Both the position numbers and the translations under genes were made by a program. A DNA stretch of 13,890 nt from JOPF133 sp052144935 (GTDB taxonomy: Bacteria > Acidobacteriota > Terriglobia > Bryobacterales > Bryobacteraceae). Under the pieces are notes generated by a model. It made no database searches and was not told where the DNA came from. It was given only the letters and a program-made list of their open reading frames with translations. Numbering within the stretch: position 1 is the first letter of the stretch; each line of letters opens with the position of its first letter. Below are positions 6,146 through 13,817 of the stretch, piece after piece. The stretch spans positions 1 to 13,890 of the forward strand of contig JBKQPR010000093.1 of the NCBI GenBank assembly GCA_052144935.1, read 5' to 3'.

Positions 6146-7819
6146 ATGTCAACGAATGCGATCGCGATTGAAACCCTCCAGAGCGCCGGCCGCACCTGGA
6201 CGGAGACGGTTCACGACTGGGTGACGACGGTCGACCACAAAAAGATCGGGGTCATGTACATTGTGTACGCGCTGGTGTACCTGGTGGTCGCCGGGATCGA
6301 GGCGCTGATCATCCGCATCCAGTTGATGCACGCGCACAATCATTTCGTTTCGCCGCAAGTTTTCAACCGGATGTTTACGATGCACGGGACGACCATGATT
6401 TTCTTCGTGGCGATGCCGGTGCTGTTCGGGTTTGCGAATTACCTGGTCCCGTTGATGATCGGGGCGCGCGACATGGCGTTTCCGCGATTGAACGCGTTCA
6501 GTTTCTGGCTGACGGCGCTGGGCGGATTCCTGCTGTATTTCAGTTTCCTGGGCGGGAGCGGACTGTACGGCGCGGGGAACGCGCCGGACGTTGGCTGGTG
6601 GGCGTACGCGCCGCTGACGGCGAAGGCGTTTTCACCGGGCCACAGCTCGGACTATTGGACGATCGCGCTGCTGGTTTCGGGATTCGGCAGCATCGCCACG
6701 TCGATCAATATCCTCGCGACGGTGCTGTCGATGCGGTGTCCCGGAATGCATCTCGGACGCATGCCGCTGCTGGTGTGGCTGAACACGGTGATGTCGGCGA
6801 TGGTCCTGATCGCGGTGACTCCGCTTTCGGCGGCGCAATTGATGCTGCTGGTGGACCGGTATCTGGGCGGGCACTTCTTCGATACGCAAGCGGGCGGATC
6901 GGCGACGTTGTGGATGCACTTCTTCTGGATCTTCGGGCATCCCGAGGTGTACGTGCTGATTCTGCCGAGTTTCGCTTTCATCTCGGAAATCGTCCCGGTG
7001 TTTTCGCGCAAGCCGATTTTCGGATACCCGGTGATGGTCGGGGCGACGGTGTTCATCGGCTTCGTCAGCATGAGCGTGTGGGCGCACCATATGTTCACGG
7101 TGGGGATGAACTCATACGCCAACAGCTTCTTCACGATCACCTCGATGGCCGTGGGCATTCCGACGGGCATCAAGATTTTCAATTGGCTGGGGACCATGTG
7201 GGGCGGGCGGATTCAATTCAAGACGCCGATGCTGTTTTGCATCGGATTCCTGTTCCAGTTCCTGATTGCGGGCCTGACCGGAATCATGCTGGCGTCTTCG
7301 CCTTTCGACTGGCAACTCAGCTCCTCGTACTTCGTGGTGGCGCACTTTCACTACGTGATCGTGGGCGGAATTCTGTTCGCGCTGTTTGCGGCGTTTTATT
7401 ACTGGTATCCGAAGTTCACCGGCAGAATGCTGAGCGAGCGGCTGGGCAAGTGGCACTTCTGGCTGTTCGCGATCGGCTTCCACGTAACGTTCGACGTGAT
7501 GCACATTCCGGGGATTCTGGGGATGCCGCGCCGCATTTACACCTACGAGCCGAGGCCAGGCTGGGAAACGCTGAACTTCATCGTCACGATCGGCGCCGTC
7601 ATTCAGGCCGCCGCGATTCTGGTGTTCGTGGCGAACCTGATCCTTTCCTACTTTAGAGGCGCATTGGCGGGCAACGATCCGTGGGACGCGTGGACTCTGG
7701 AGTGGTCGGTAAGCTCGCCGCCGCCCGCGTATAACTTTGCGACCGTGCCGGTGGTCGAGAGCCGCCGGCCGCTGTGGGACCTCAAGCATCCGGAAGATCC
7801 GGACAGCCGGTACGAATAA
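6146..7819 (+). CDS. coxA: Cytochrome c oxidase subunit I
   Basis: This is the catalytic heme-copper subunit that reduces oxygen to water and pumps protons, 557 residues, about twelve membrane helices. Key residues are visible: His80 (low-spin heme, in MFTMHGTT), His265 with Glu267 and Tyr269 in GHPEVY (CuB ligand, D-channel end Glu and cross-linked Tyr), His314/His315 (CuB), His400 (high-spin heme) and His402 (low-spin heme) in VVAHFHYVIVGG. Asn98, Asp109 and Asn116 mark the D channel; Thr340 and Lys343 in IPTGIK mark the K channel. The Glu in HPEVY and the complete D and K channels place it in family A1. GGAGG lies at 6126-6130, rather far (15 nt) from the ATG. The heme type at the active site (a versus o) is not decided by sequence. 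Confidence 0.97.
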   Translation: MSTNAIAIETLQSAGRTWTETVHDWVTTVDHKKIGVMYIVYALVYLVVAGIEALIIRIQLMHAHNHFVSPQVFNRMFTMHGTTMIFFVAMPVLFGFANYLVPLMIGARDMAFPRLNAFSFWLTALGGFLLYFSFLGGSGLYGAGNAPDVGWWAYAPLTAKAFSPGHSSDYWTIALLVSGFGSIATSINILATVLSMRCPGMHLGRMPLLVWLNTVMSAMVLIAVTPLSAAQLMLLVDRYLGGHFFDTQAGGSATLWMHFFWIFGHPEVYVLILPSFAFISEIVPVFSRKPIFGYPVMVGATVFIGFVSMSVWAHHMFTVGMNSYANSFFTITSMAVGIPTGIKIFNWLGTMWGGRIQFKTPMLFCIGFLFQFLIAGLTGIMLASSPFDWQLSSSYFVVAHFHYVIVGGILFALFAAFYYWYPKFTGRMLSERLGKWHFWLFAIGFHVTFDVMHIPGILGMPRRIYTYEPRPGWETLNFIVTIGAVIQAAAILVFVANLILSYFRGALAGNDPWDAWTLEWSVSSPPPAYNFATVPVVESRRPLWDLKHPEDPDSRYE

Positions 7820-7828
7820 GGGGCAACT

Positions 7829-8425
7829 ATGAGCGCACTCACCATTCCGATGCCCGAGACGCCGCGGACGTGGCGCCTGCCCGATCGCGGCAAGGTGGCG
7901 ATGGCGGGACTGATCGTCGCCGAATCGGCCATCTTCACGATCTTCGTGGTGGCATATCTGTTCTACATCGGCAAGAGCCTGACCGGGCCCACGCCGCGCG
8001 CGGTGCTGGAAACGCCGGTTTTCTATTCGATCTGCCTGCTGTCGAGCAGCATCACGGTGCACCTGGCGGGGAGCAGCCTGGAGCGGGGCAAGCGGGGAGC
8101 GTTCCTGGGCTTGTGGTCGCTGACATTCGTGTTGGGCGGCTTGTTTCTGTTCGGGACGGCCCAGGAATGGCATCACCTGATCTATGAGAAAGGGCTGACG
8201 ATCTCGACCAACCTTTTTGGAACGACTTATTACTCGCTGGTGGGACTGCACGCATTTCACCTGACCGCGGGACTGCTGATGCTGCTCACCGTGCTGGTAT
8301 TCGGCCTGATGGGGCAGGTGGGCCGCGAGCAGTCCTCTCGCATCGGAGTGCTGTCGATGTACTGGCACTTTGTAGACGCGGTGTGGGTGGTGGTTTTCAC
8401 GGTGGTCTACGTGATCGGGCGCTAA
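7829..8425 (+). CDS. coxC: Cytochrome c oxidase subunit III
   Basis: This integral membrane subunit stabilises subunit I and its proton uptake. It has 198 residues, the short five-helix form that lacks the first two helices of the mitochondrial protein. Family marks are Glu32 in the first helix (VAESAIF), the QEW segment (112-114), GLHAFHLTAGL (139-149) and the C-terminal YWHFVDAVWVVVF (178-190). An AAGGGG ribosome binding site sits just before ATG 7829, and the gap to coxA is 9 nt. The gene for the unassigned membrane protein begins 12 nt after its stop. Confidence 0.95.
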   Translation: MSALTIPMPETPRTWRLPDRGKVAMAGLIVAESAIFTIFVVAYLFYIGKSLTGPTPRAVLETPVFYSICLLSSSITVHLAGSSLERGKRGAFLGLWSLTFVLGGLFLFGTAQEWHHLIYEKGLTISTNLFGTTYYSLVGLHAFHLTAGLLMLLTVLVFGLMGQVGREQSSRIGVLSMYWHFVDAVWVVVFTVVYVIGR

Positions 8426-8437
8426 AGGAGACAGAGG

Positions 8438-9301
8438 ATGGCAACGCTGCAAGCAATAGCGGCCTCCGAGGGGACGCCGCGAGGTCCGAGGGAAATCGAA
8501 GTCCCCTCACCGACGGCGTGGCCGCTGGTGTTGGCTGTGGGATTCGCGCTGCTGTGCGCGGGTCTGCTGACGGCGGCGTCGGTGAGCGCGCTGGGAGCGG
8601 TACTGATGGCGGCGGGATGCGTGGGTTGGTTCCGGGAGGTCCTGCCTCGGGAGCACGAAGTGGTTGTGCCGGTAATTGCGGAGGAGGCAGAGGCGGCCAC
8701 CACGCGGCGGGTGGTTGACCGCTTGCCCGTGGCGCAGGAGCAAGTGCGCGCCTGGCTTCCGCTGCACACGCACCCCATCTCGGCGGGCCTCAAGGGGGGA
8801 TTGGCGGGAGGCGTGGCGATGGCGGCAATTGCCTGCGCCTACGGCGTGCTAAGGGCGGGAAGCATCTGGTATCCGATCAACCTGCTGGCGGCGTCGGTTT
8901 GGGCGGAATCGATGAGACTCGGACCGTCGCAGTTGTACGGGTTTCACGCGGACAGCTTCGCGATGGCTTTGCTGCTGCACGCGCTGGTGTCCACGGCGGT
9001 GGGGCTGTTGTACGGCGCGATGCTGCCGATGTTCGCACGGCGGCCCATCCTGCTGGGAGGGCTGATCGGGCCGGTGTTGTGGTCGGGCCTGGTGTACTCG
9101 ATGCTGTCGCTGCTGAATCCGACGCTGGAGAGCCACATCGACTGGATCTGGTTCATGGCGTCGCAGGCGGCGTTCGGCATCGTGGCGGGGATGGTGGTGG
9201 TGAGGCAGCCGTTGACGCCGACGCGAGAAAACATTGCGTTCGCGGTGCGAGCGGGGGTCGAAGCGCCGGGAACGATTCCACCGCGAGGAGAACGGCAGTG
9301 A
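8438..9301 (+). CDS. Unassigned membrane protein in the bc-caa3 operon
   Basis: I cannot name this 287-residue protein. It begins with two close membrane helices (about 28-47 and 50-66) ending in WFREVLP. This resembles the small two-helix subunit IV-type proteins found with some bacterial cytochrome oxidases. A polar, Glu-rich link (about 70-115) follows, with HTH around 110-112. Then come about four or five more helices: about 118-138, 143-155, 172-198, 203-226 and 235-254. The tail is polar. It reads as two modules joined: a short oxidase-subunit-like hairpin and a four-to-five-helix domain of unknown role. AAGGAG lies 7 nt before the ATG, and its stop overlaps the next start by 4 nt (GTGA). 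Its place between coxC and the cytochrome c suggests a structural or linker subunit; this is inference. No metal or heme motif is seen. Confidence 0.8.
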   Translation: MATLQAIAASEGTPRGPREIEVPSPTAWPLVLAVGFALLCAGLLTAASVSALGAVLMAAGCVGWFREVLPREHEVVVPVIAEEAEAATTRRVVDRLPVAQEQVRAWLPLHTHPISAGLKGGLAGGVAMAAIACAYGVLRAGSIWYPINLLAASVWAESMRLGPSQLYGFHADSFAMALLLHALVSTAVGLLYGAMLPMFARRPILLGGLIGPVLWSGLVYSMLSLLNPTLESHIDWIWFMASQAAFGIVAGMVVVRQPLTPTRENIAFAVRAGVEAPGTIPPRGERQ

Positions 9302-10041
9302 AGGTACTGCGTGGAGTTTGGGGAGTCGCCGCGCTGGGAGCCGCGGCGCTGGGAGTCGCGGTGCTTTCGGGCTGCGGGACGCCGCACGGCCAGCCCCGGC
9401 GCGGTTCGGAGACGCCAGCGCCGAAGGACGTGCTGGAGTTCGGCGTGTTGTACTCGCAGAACTGCGCCGGGTGCCACGGCGAGAGCGGCAAGGGAGGCGC
9501 GGCGATCGCGCTGGCCGATCCGGTTTACCTGGGTATCGTGGACGACCAAGCGATGCGGAAGGCGATCGCCAAAGGCGTAGCGGGAACGGCGATGCCAGCG
9601 TTTGCGGAGAGCGCCGGCGGACTGCTCACCGATGCGCAGATCGATGCGATCGCGCAGGGCATCCGGTCGCGATGGAGCAGGCCGGGAATTCTCGACGGGG
9701 CGAATGCGCCTTCGTATGCCGCGAAATCGGCGGGGGACGCGGAGCGAGGGGCGGCCGCCTATCCAATCTACTGCGAGTCGTGCCACGGGCTGGATGGCGG
9801 CGGCGGGCGCAAGGGCAGCGCCATCACGAACGATTCGTTCCTGGCGCTGGTGAGCGACCAGGGGCTGCGGACAGTTGTCATTACGGGCCGGCCGGAACTG
9901 GGGGCGCCGGACTGGCGCGGAAACGTGCGCGGCAGGCCGATGTCCGAGCAGGAAATCACGGACGTGGTGGCGTGGCTCGCGTCGCGGCGCGCGCAAACGC
10001 CGGGGCAACCCTACTCCGCTTCGAATACCGGTCAGCATTAG
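9298..10041 (+). CDS. Di-heme cytochrome c lipoprotein
   Basis: This is a membrane-anchored electron carrier of 247 residues starting at GTG 9298, with GAGGAG at 9285-9290 and a 7-nt gap; it overlaps the previous stop by 4 nt. The N-terminus is a lipoprotein signal: MKVLRG, a hydrophobic run, then LSGC with Cys26 as the likely lipid-modified residue. Two cytochrome c domains follow: CAGCH (56-60) with Met99 as likely ligand (GTAMPAF), and CESCH (159-163) with Met215 (GRPMSE). It sits directly before the Rieske and cytochrome b genes. No cytochrome c1 gene is present, so this protein probably takes that role, or it passes electrons from the bc part to CoxB. It could instead be only a carrier; the operon order favours a complex subunit. 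Confidence 0.9.
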   Translation: MKVLRGVWGVAALGAAALGVAVLSGCGTPHGQPRRGSETPAPKDVLEFGVLYSQNCAGCHGESGKGGAAIALADPVYLGIVDDQAMRKAIAKGVAGTAMPAFAESAGGLLTDAQIDAIAQGIRSRWSRPGILDGANAPSYAAKSAGDAERGAAAYPIYCESCHGLDGGGGRKGSAITNDSFLALVSDQGLRTVVITGRPELGAPDWRGNVRGRPMSEQEITDVVAWLASRRAQTPGQPYSASNTGQH

Positions 10042-10051
10042 GAGCCAGGCG

Positions 10052-10594
10052 ATGTCAAACGATGCAATGTCCCGACGGGGGCTGTTGATGAAGTTGGGGA
10101 TTCTGTTTAACGGATTGGTTGCGGCTGTGCTGGCCGTGCCGATCGGACGATTTCTGCTGTCTTCGATTACCCGCGGCAACGCGAACGGCTACCTCTCGTG
10201 GATTTCCCTGGGCCGCGTCAGCGAGTTCCCGGAGGGCGAGACGCGCCTCGCGACATTCCGCAATCCGCTGGTGATGCCAACGGACGGGAAGACCGCGGAT
10301 GCTGCGTGCTGGGTGCGGCGCATCGAAGGCGATCAATTCCAGGTGTTCGCGGTGAACTGCGCGCACCTGGGATGCCCGGTCCGGTGGTTTCCGCAATCCG
10401 GCCTGTTCATGTGCCCGTGCCACGGCGGGGCGTATTACCGCGACGGCTCGCGGGCGTCCGGTCCGCCGGAGCGCGGACTGTTCGAATATCCGTACAAGGT
10501 CGAGAACGGCTTGATCACGATTCAGGCGGGCGAGATGCCGACGCCTGGAGGCAGCGCGGCGGTTGCGGGAAAGGAACGGCCATGCGGCGCCTGA
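10052..10594 (+). CDS. Rieske [2Fe-2S] iron-sulfur protein of a bc-type complex
   Basis: This is the high-potential Fe-S subunit that takes the first electron from quinol, 180 residues. The N-terminus has a twin-arginine-type motif (SRRGLLMK, 7-14) before one membrane helix (about 16-38), as in Rieske proteins exported folded by Tat. The cluster boxes are complete: CAHLGC (Cys103, His105, Cys108) and CPCHGG (Cys121, Cys123, His124). The two inner cysteines, 108 and 123, are those expected to form the disulfide. GGAG at 10041-10044 sits 7 nt before the ATG. Its last 13 nt overlap the cytochrome b start. The SGPPERGL stretch after the cluster corresponds to the usual proline loop. Confidence 0.95.
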   Translation: MSNDAMSRRGLLMKLGILFNGLVAAVLAVPIGRFLLSSITRGNANGYLSWISLGRVSEFPEGETRLATFRNPLVMPTDGKTADAACWVRRIEGDQFQVFAVNCAHLGCPVRWFPQSGLFMCPCHGGAYYRDGSRASGPPERGLFEYPYKVENGLITIQAGEMPTPGGSAAVAGKERPCGA

Positions 10595-12060
10595 TCTCGC
10601 AGGTGGGCGAATGGTTCGACGCGCGCCTGCAACTGGCCGCGCCGATTCGCGAAACGGTGGAGCACCCGGTGCCGCGCAGTACGGCGAGCTGGTGGTACGT
10701 ATTCGGCAGTGCGGCGCTGGTGATCTTTTGCCTGCAACTAGTGACCGGGATTCTTCTGGCGCTGACTTACGTGCCTTCGGCCGGAGAAGCATGGAGCAGC
10801 CTGCAGGCGCTCAATCACGACATCACGCTCGGCTGGTTCATCCGCGCGCTGCATGGGTGGGGATCGAACTTCATGGTGGCGATCGTCCTCATCCACATGA
10901 CGCAGGTGTTTCTGTTCGGGGCGTATAAGTTCCCGCGCGAACTGACCTGGATCATCGGCGTGTTCCTTTTGCTGATGACGCTGGGCATGGCGTTCAGCGG
11001 GCAGGTGCTGCGCTTCGATCAGGACGCTTATTGGGGGCTGGGAATCGGCGCGTCGATCGCGAGCCGCGTGCCGGTTATCGGTCCGGCGGTGGTGAGGTTG
11101 ATGCTGGGCGGGCCGATCATCGCGGGCGCGACACTGTCGCGGTTCTTCGCGCTGCACGTGTTCGTGGTTCCGGGGCTGCTGATCGGCTTTGTCGCGCTGC
11201 ACGTTCTGATGGTGCTGAAGCTGGGGATCAACGAATGGCCGATGCCGGGGCGGATCGTGAGGCGTGCGACGTATGTGCGGGAATATCACGAGCTGACCAA
11301 GAAGGACGGCGAGCCGTTCGTTCCCTACGCGGTGTGGAAAGACATGTTCTTCGCCGGGTGCATTTTGCTGGCGATCGCGGCATGCGCGCTGTACTTCGGT
11401 CCTTTCGGGCCGACGGGAAGGCCGGATCCGACGATCATCCAGACCGTGCCGAAGCCCGACTACTTCTTCCTGTGGCTGTATGCGCTGCTTTCGCTGCTGC
11501 CGCCATCGCTGGAGACTCCGGCGCTGCTGATCGGTCCGGTGGTGGTGATTGTGGGATTGCTGCTGCTGCCGTTCCTGTCGGGCGAAGGCGAAAAGAGCTG
11601 GAAGCGGCGGCCGATTGCGGTGCTGACGGTAATGCTGCTGGCAATCACGCTGGGGACATTTACGCATCTGGCGGAATACACGCCGTGGAGTCCGGAGATG
11701 AATGCATGGAGCGGAGCGGCTGTGCCGGCGCGATTCGTGCACGGGACGACGGCGCTCGAGCGGCAGGGCGCGCTGGTGTTTCAGGTGAAGCAGTGCCGCA
11801 ACTGCCATTCACTGGCGGACAGCGGCGGGCAGAGAGGTCCGGCGCTGGACGAGGTGGCGGTACGGCTGACGCAGGATCAGCTTATCCGGCAGGTGATTCA
11901 GGGCGGCGGCAACATGCCGTCGTACGGCAAGAGCCTGAGTCCAGCGGAGACGACGGCGCTGGTGGCGTTTCTCGAAACGCTGCATCCGGCGGGCCAGGCG
12001 GCGGCGCGCGATGCTTCCCGCGACCTGGTTCTCGGCGAGGACGCGGACGGCAGGCGGTAG
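10582..12060 (+). CDS. Cytochrome b with fused C-terminal cytochrome c domain
   Basis: This is the quinol-oxidising membrane core of the bc complex, 492 residues. It starts at ATG 10582, inside the Rieske gene, and its N-terminus aligns with the family. Heme b ligands are His91/His105 and His192/His207. The second pair has 14 residues between, as in cytochrome b6, not the 13 of mitochondrial-type b. The N-terminal b6-like part and the subunit IV-like part (about 245-360) are one chain. The usual PEWY Qo-site motif reads PDYF (292-295), within PKPDYFFLWLY. After the last helix a cytochrome c domain (about 385-470) carries CRNCH (405-409) and a Met445 ligand (GNMPSYG). Cytochrome b-c fusions are known in several phyla; this layout resembles acidobacterial complexes. 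ctaG begins 4 nt after its stop. Confidence 0.94.
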   Translation: MRRLISQVGEWFDARLQLAAPIRETVEHPVPRSTASWWYVFGSAALVIFCLQLVTGILLALTYVPSAGEAWSSLQALNHDITLGWFIRALHGWGSNFMVAIVLIHMTQVFLFGAYKFPRELTWIIGVFLLLMTLGMAFSGQVLRFDQDAYWGLGIGASIASRVPVIGPAVVRLMLGGPIIAGATLSRFFALHVFVVPGLLIGFVALHVLMVLKLGINEWPMPGRIVRRATYVREYHELTKKDGEPFVPYAVWKDMFFAGCILLAIAACALYFGPFGPTGRPDPTIIQTVPKPDYFFLWLYALLSLLPPSLETPALLIGPVVVIVGLLLLPFLSGEGEKSWKRRPIAVLTVMLLAITLGTFTHLAEYTPWSPEMNAWSGAAVPARFVHGTTALERQGALVFQVKQCRNCHSLADSGGQRGPALDEVAVRLTQDQLIRQVIQGGGNMPSYGKSLSPAETTALVAFLETLHPAGQAAARDASRDLVLGEDADGRR

Positions 12061-12064
12061 CGAA

Positions 12065-12829
12065 ATGCTGTCCGTGGCGTCGGCATCGATTACGGCAGTC
12101 GTGGTGGTGGCCGCGACGGCGTATGTGCGCAGATGGCGGCGCAGCGCGATTGGCGCGTGGCGGGCCGGATGCTTTCTGTTCGGCCTTCTTTTCATTTGGG
12201 CGGCGGCGGCTTCGCCGATGGCTACGCTCGACGACCGGATGCTGACGGCGCACATGGCGCAGCATCTGCTTCTGATGACGCTGGCTCCGCCGTTGATCTG
12301 GCTGGGGGAGCCGGTGAAGGTGTGGCGGCGAGGCGGAGCGCGGTGGAAGGCGCCGCGGAAGCTGGGGAGGGTGCTGGGGCACCCGGCATTCTGCTGGCTG
12401 GCAGCCGCCGTGACGTTAACGGTGTGGCATGTTCCGGCGGCGCTCCGGCTGGGCATGGAATCGACTGCCTGGCACGTGGTGGAGCACGCGTCGTTCCTGG
12501 CGGCGGGGCTGCTTTTCTGGTGGCCGGTGGTGCAGCCGTGGCCGGGCGTGGCGCGGTGGCCGCGCTGGTCGATGCTGCTATATCTTTTTGGGGCCACGCT
12601 GCCCTGCGATGTGCTGGCGGGGCTGCTGGTGTTTTCCGACCGCGTGGCATACCCGATGTACCTGTGCACGCCGCGGCACTCGGGGCTTTCCGTACTCGAA
12701 GACCAGCAGTGCGCGGCGGCATTGATGTGGACCTGCGTCACGGTGGTGTTTCTGGTGGCGGGGACGATCCTTGCGACGCAGTTGCTGTCGCCGGACGGCA
12801 GATCGCAACAGGAGACAGTGCTCGTATGA
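12065..12829 (+). CDS. ctaG: CtaG, caa3-type cytochrome oxidase assembly factor
   Basis: This membrane protein is needed to assemble the copper centre(s) of caa3-type oxidases, 254 residues from ATG 12065, about seven helices. It matches the CtaG_caa3 family, not the unrelated Cox11 that is also called CtaG. Recognisable parts are AHMAQHLLLMTLAPPLIWLG, WHVPAALR, the His-rich WHVVEHASFLAAGLLFWWPV segment and the aromatic PMYLC region toward the end. The conserved histidines in helices are candidate copper ligands, which is inference. An upstream in-frame ATG at 12011 would overlap the cytochrome b gene and adds no family-like sequence. The stop overlaps the ctaB start by 4 nt (ATGA, 12826-12829). 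Confidence 0.88.
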   Translation: MLSVASASITAVVVVAATAYVRRWRRSAIGAWRAGCFLFGLLFIWAAAASPMATLDDRMLTAHMAQHLLLMTLAPPLIWLGEPVKVWRRGGARWKAPRKLGRVLGHPAFCWLAAAVTLTVWHVPAALRLGMESTAWHVVEHASFLAAGLLFWWPVVQPWPGVARWPRWSMLLYLFGATLPCDVLAGLLVFSDRVAYPMYLCTPRHSGLSVLEDQQCAAALMWTCVTVVFLVAGTILATQLLSPDGRSQQETVLV

Positions 12830-13800
12830 AGGAAGCCGCGCCGACGTTAAGTATGGTGGTCTCGTATTGGGGTTACGTGGTCCTGCTGCCCCTGATGGTG
12901 GTGGCCGGCCTGGTGCACGGCTGCTGGTCCGGCCGAAAGAGTGAGGCGATGCGCGACTACCTGGAGCTGACCAAGCCCCGAATCACGCTGCTCATTTTGA
13001 TCTGCACCGGAGTCGGGTATTGGTTCGGGCAGGGGAGTTCGTTTCACGCCTTGCTCCTGGTTCACGCCCTGGTCGGGACGGGATTGCTGGCGTCGGGCAC
13101 GGCGGCGCTTAATCAGTGGTACGAGGTGGATTCGGACGCGAAGATGCGGCGCACGCGGCAGCGTCCGATTCCGGCGGGCAGAATCCGGCGCCGCGACGGA
13201 TTGGTCTTCGGCGTGATGTTGTCGGCGGCCGGATTCGCGGAGTTGTGGCGCGGCACGAATGCGCTGGCAGCGGCGCTCGGCCTGTTTACGCTGTTGAGTT
13301 ACCTGTTGGTCTACACGCCCATGAAGCAGCGGTCGGCGGCATGCACGGTGGTGGGCGCGATTCCGGGCGCGATGCCTCCGTTAATCGGTTATGTGGCGGC
13401 GGGCAGGGGCATCGACGCGGGCGCTATGGCGCTGTTTCTGATTCTCTTTGTCTGGCAGTTTCCGCACTTCGACGCGATCGGGTGGATGTATCGGGAGGAC
13501 TATGCCCGGGGTGGGATTCGCATGCTGCCGGTGATCGATCCAGACGGGGAGTTGACGGCCAGGCGAGTGTTGGCGTGCTCGCTGCTGCTGATCCCGATCA
13601 GCCTGTTGCCGCCGGCGCTGGGAATGACGGGACCGGTGTACGCAGCGGCCGCGGCCGGCGCGGGACTCGGACTCTTCTATTTCGGCTTGCGCTTGGGACG
13701 CGAGCGAACTCTGGCGCGCGCCAGGGCTTTGCTGGTGGCGTCGGTGGTTTACCTTCCTGTGCTGCTCGCCGCGATGGTTGCGGACCGGCGCGGTCTCTGA
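12826..13800 (+). CDS. ctaB: Protoheme IX farnesyltransferase (heme O synthase)
   Basis: This UbiA-family membrane enzyme attaches a farnesyl group to heme b to make heme O, the precursor of heme A for the oxidase. It has 324 residues. The first prenyl-diphosphate motif is N96xxxE100xD102xD104, followed by KMRRTRQRPIPAGRI; the Glu replaces the usual first Asp, as seen in some CyoE/CtaB proteins. Also present are YTPMKQRS, VVGAIPGAMPPLIGY (174-189) and WQFPHFDAIGWMYREDYARG (210-229). The first ~45 residues form an extra membrane helix (about 14-34) before the family's usual start (MRDYLELTKPR). The ATGA overlap with ctaG favours ATG 12826; ATG 12949 would give a standard 283-residue enzyme. 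No heme A synthase (ctaA) gene is in the window. Confidence 0.93.
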   Translation: MKEAAPTLSMVVSYWGYVVLLPLMVVAGLVHGCWSGRKSEAMRDYLELTKPRITLLILICTGVGYWFGQGSSFHALLLVHALVGTGLLASGTAALNQWYEVDSDAKMRRTRQRPIPAGRIRRRDGLVFGVMLSAAGFAELWRGTNALAAALGLFTLLSYLLVYTPMKQRSAACTVVGAIPGAMPPLIGYVAAGRGIDAGAMALFLILFVWQFPHFDAIGWMYREDYARGGIRMLPVIDPDGELTARRVLACSLLLIPISLLPPALGMTGPVYAAAAAGAGLGLFYFGLRLGRERTLARARALLVASVVYLPVLLAAMVADRRGL

Positions 13801-13817
13801 CCGACAAAAGCGGAGAG

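Noticed and set aside
11031..12245. Long plus-strand frame overlapping cytochrome b and ctaG
   Set aside because: Low-complexity Gly/Ala/Arg-rich translation in the wrong frame; the cytochrome b and CtaG frames carry clear family motifs.
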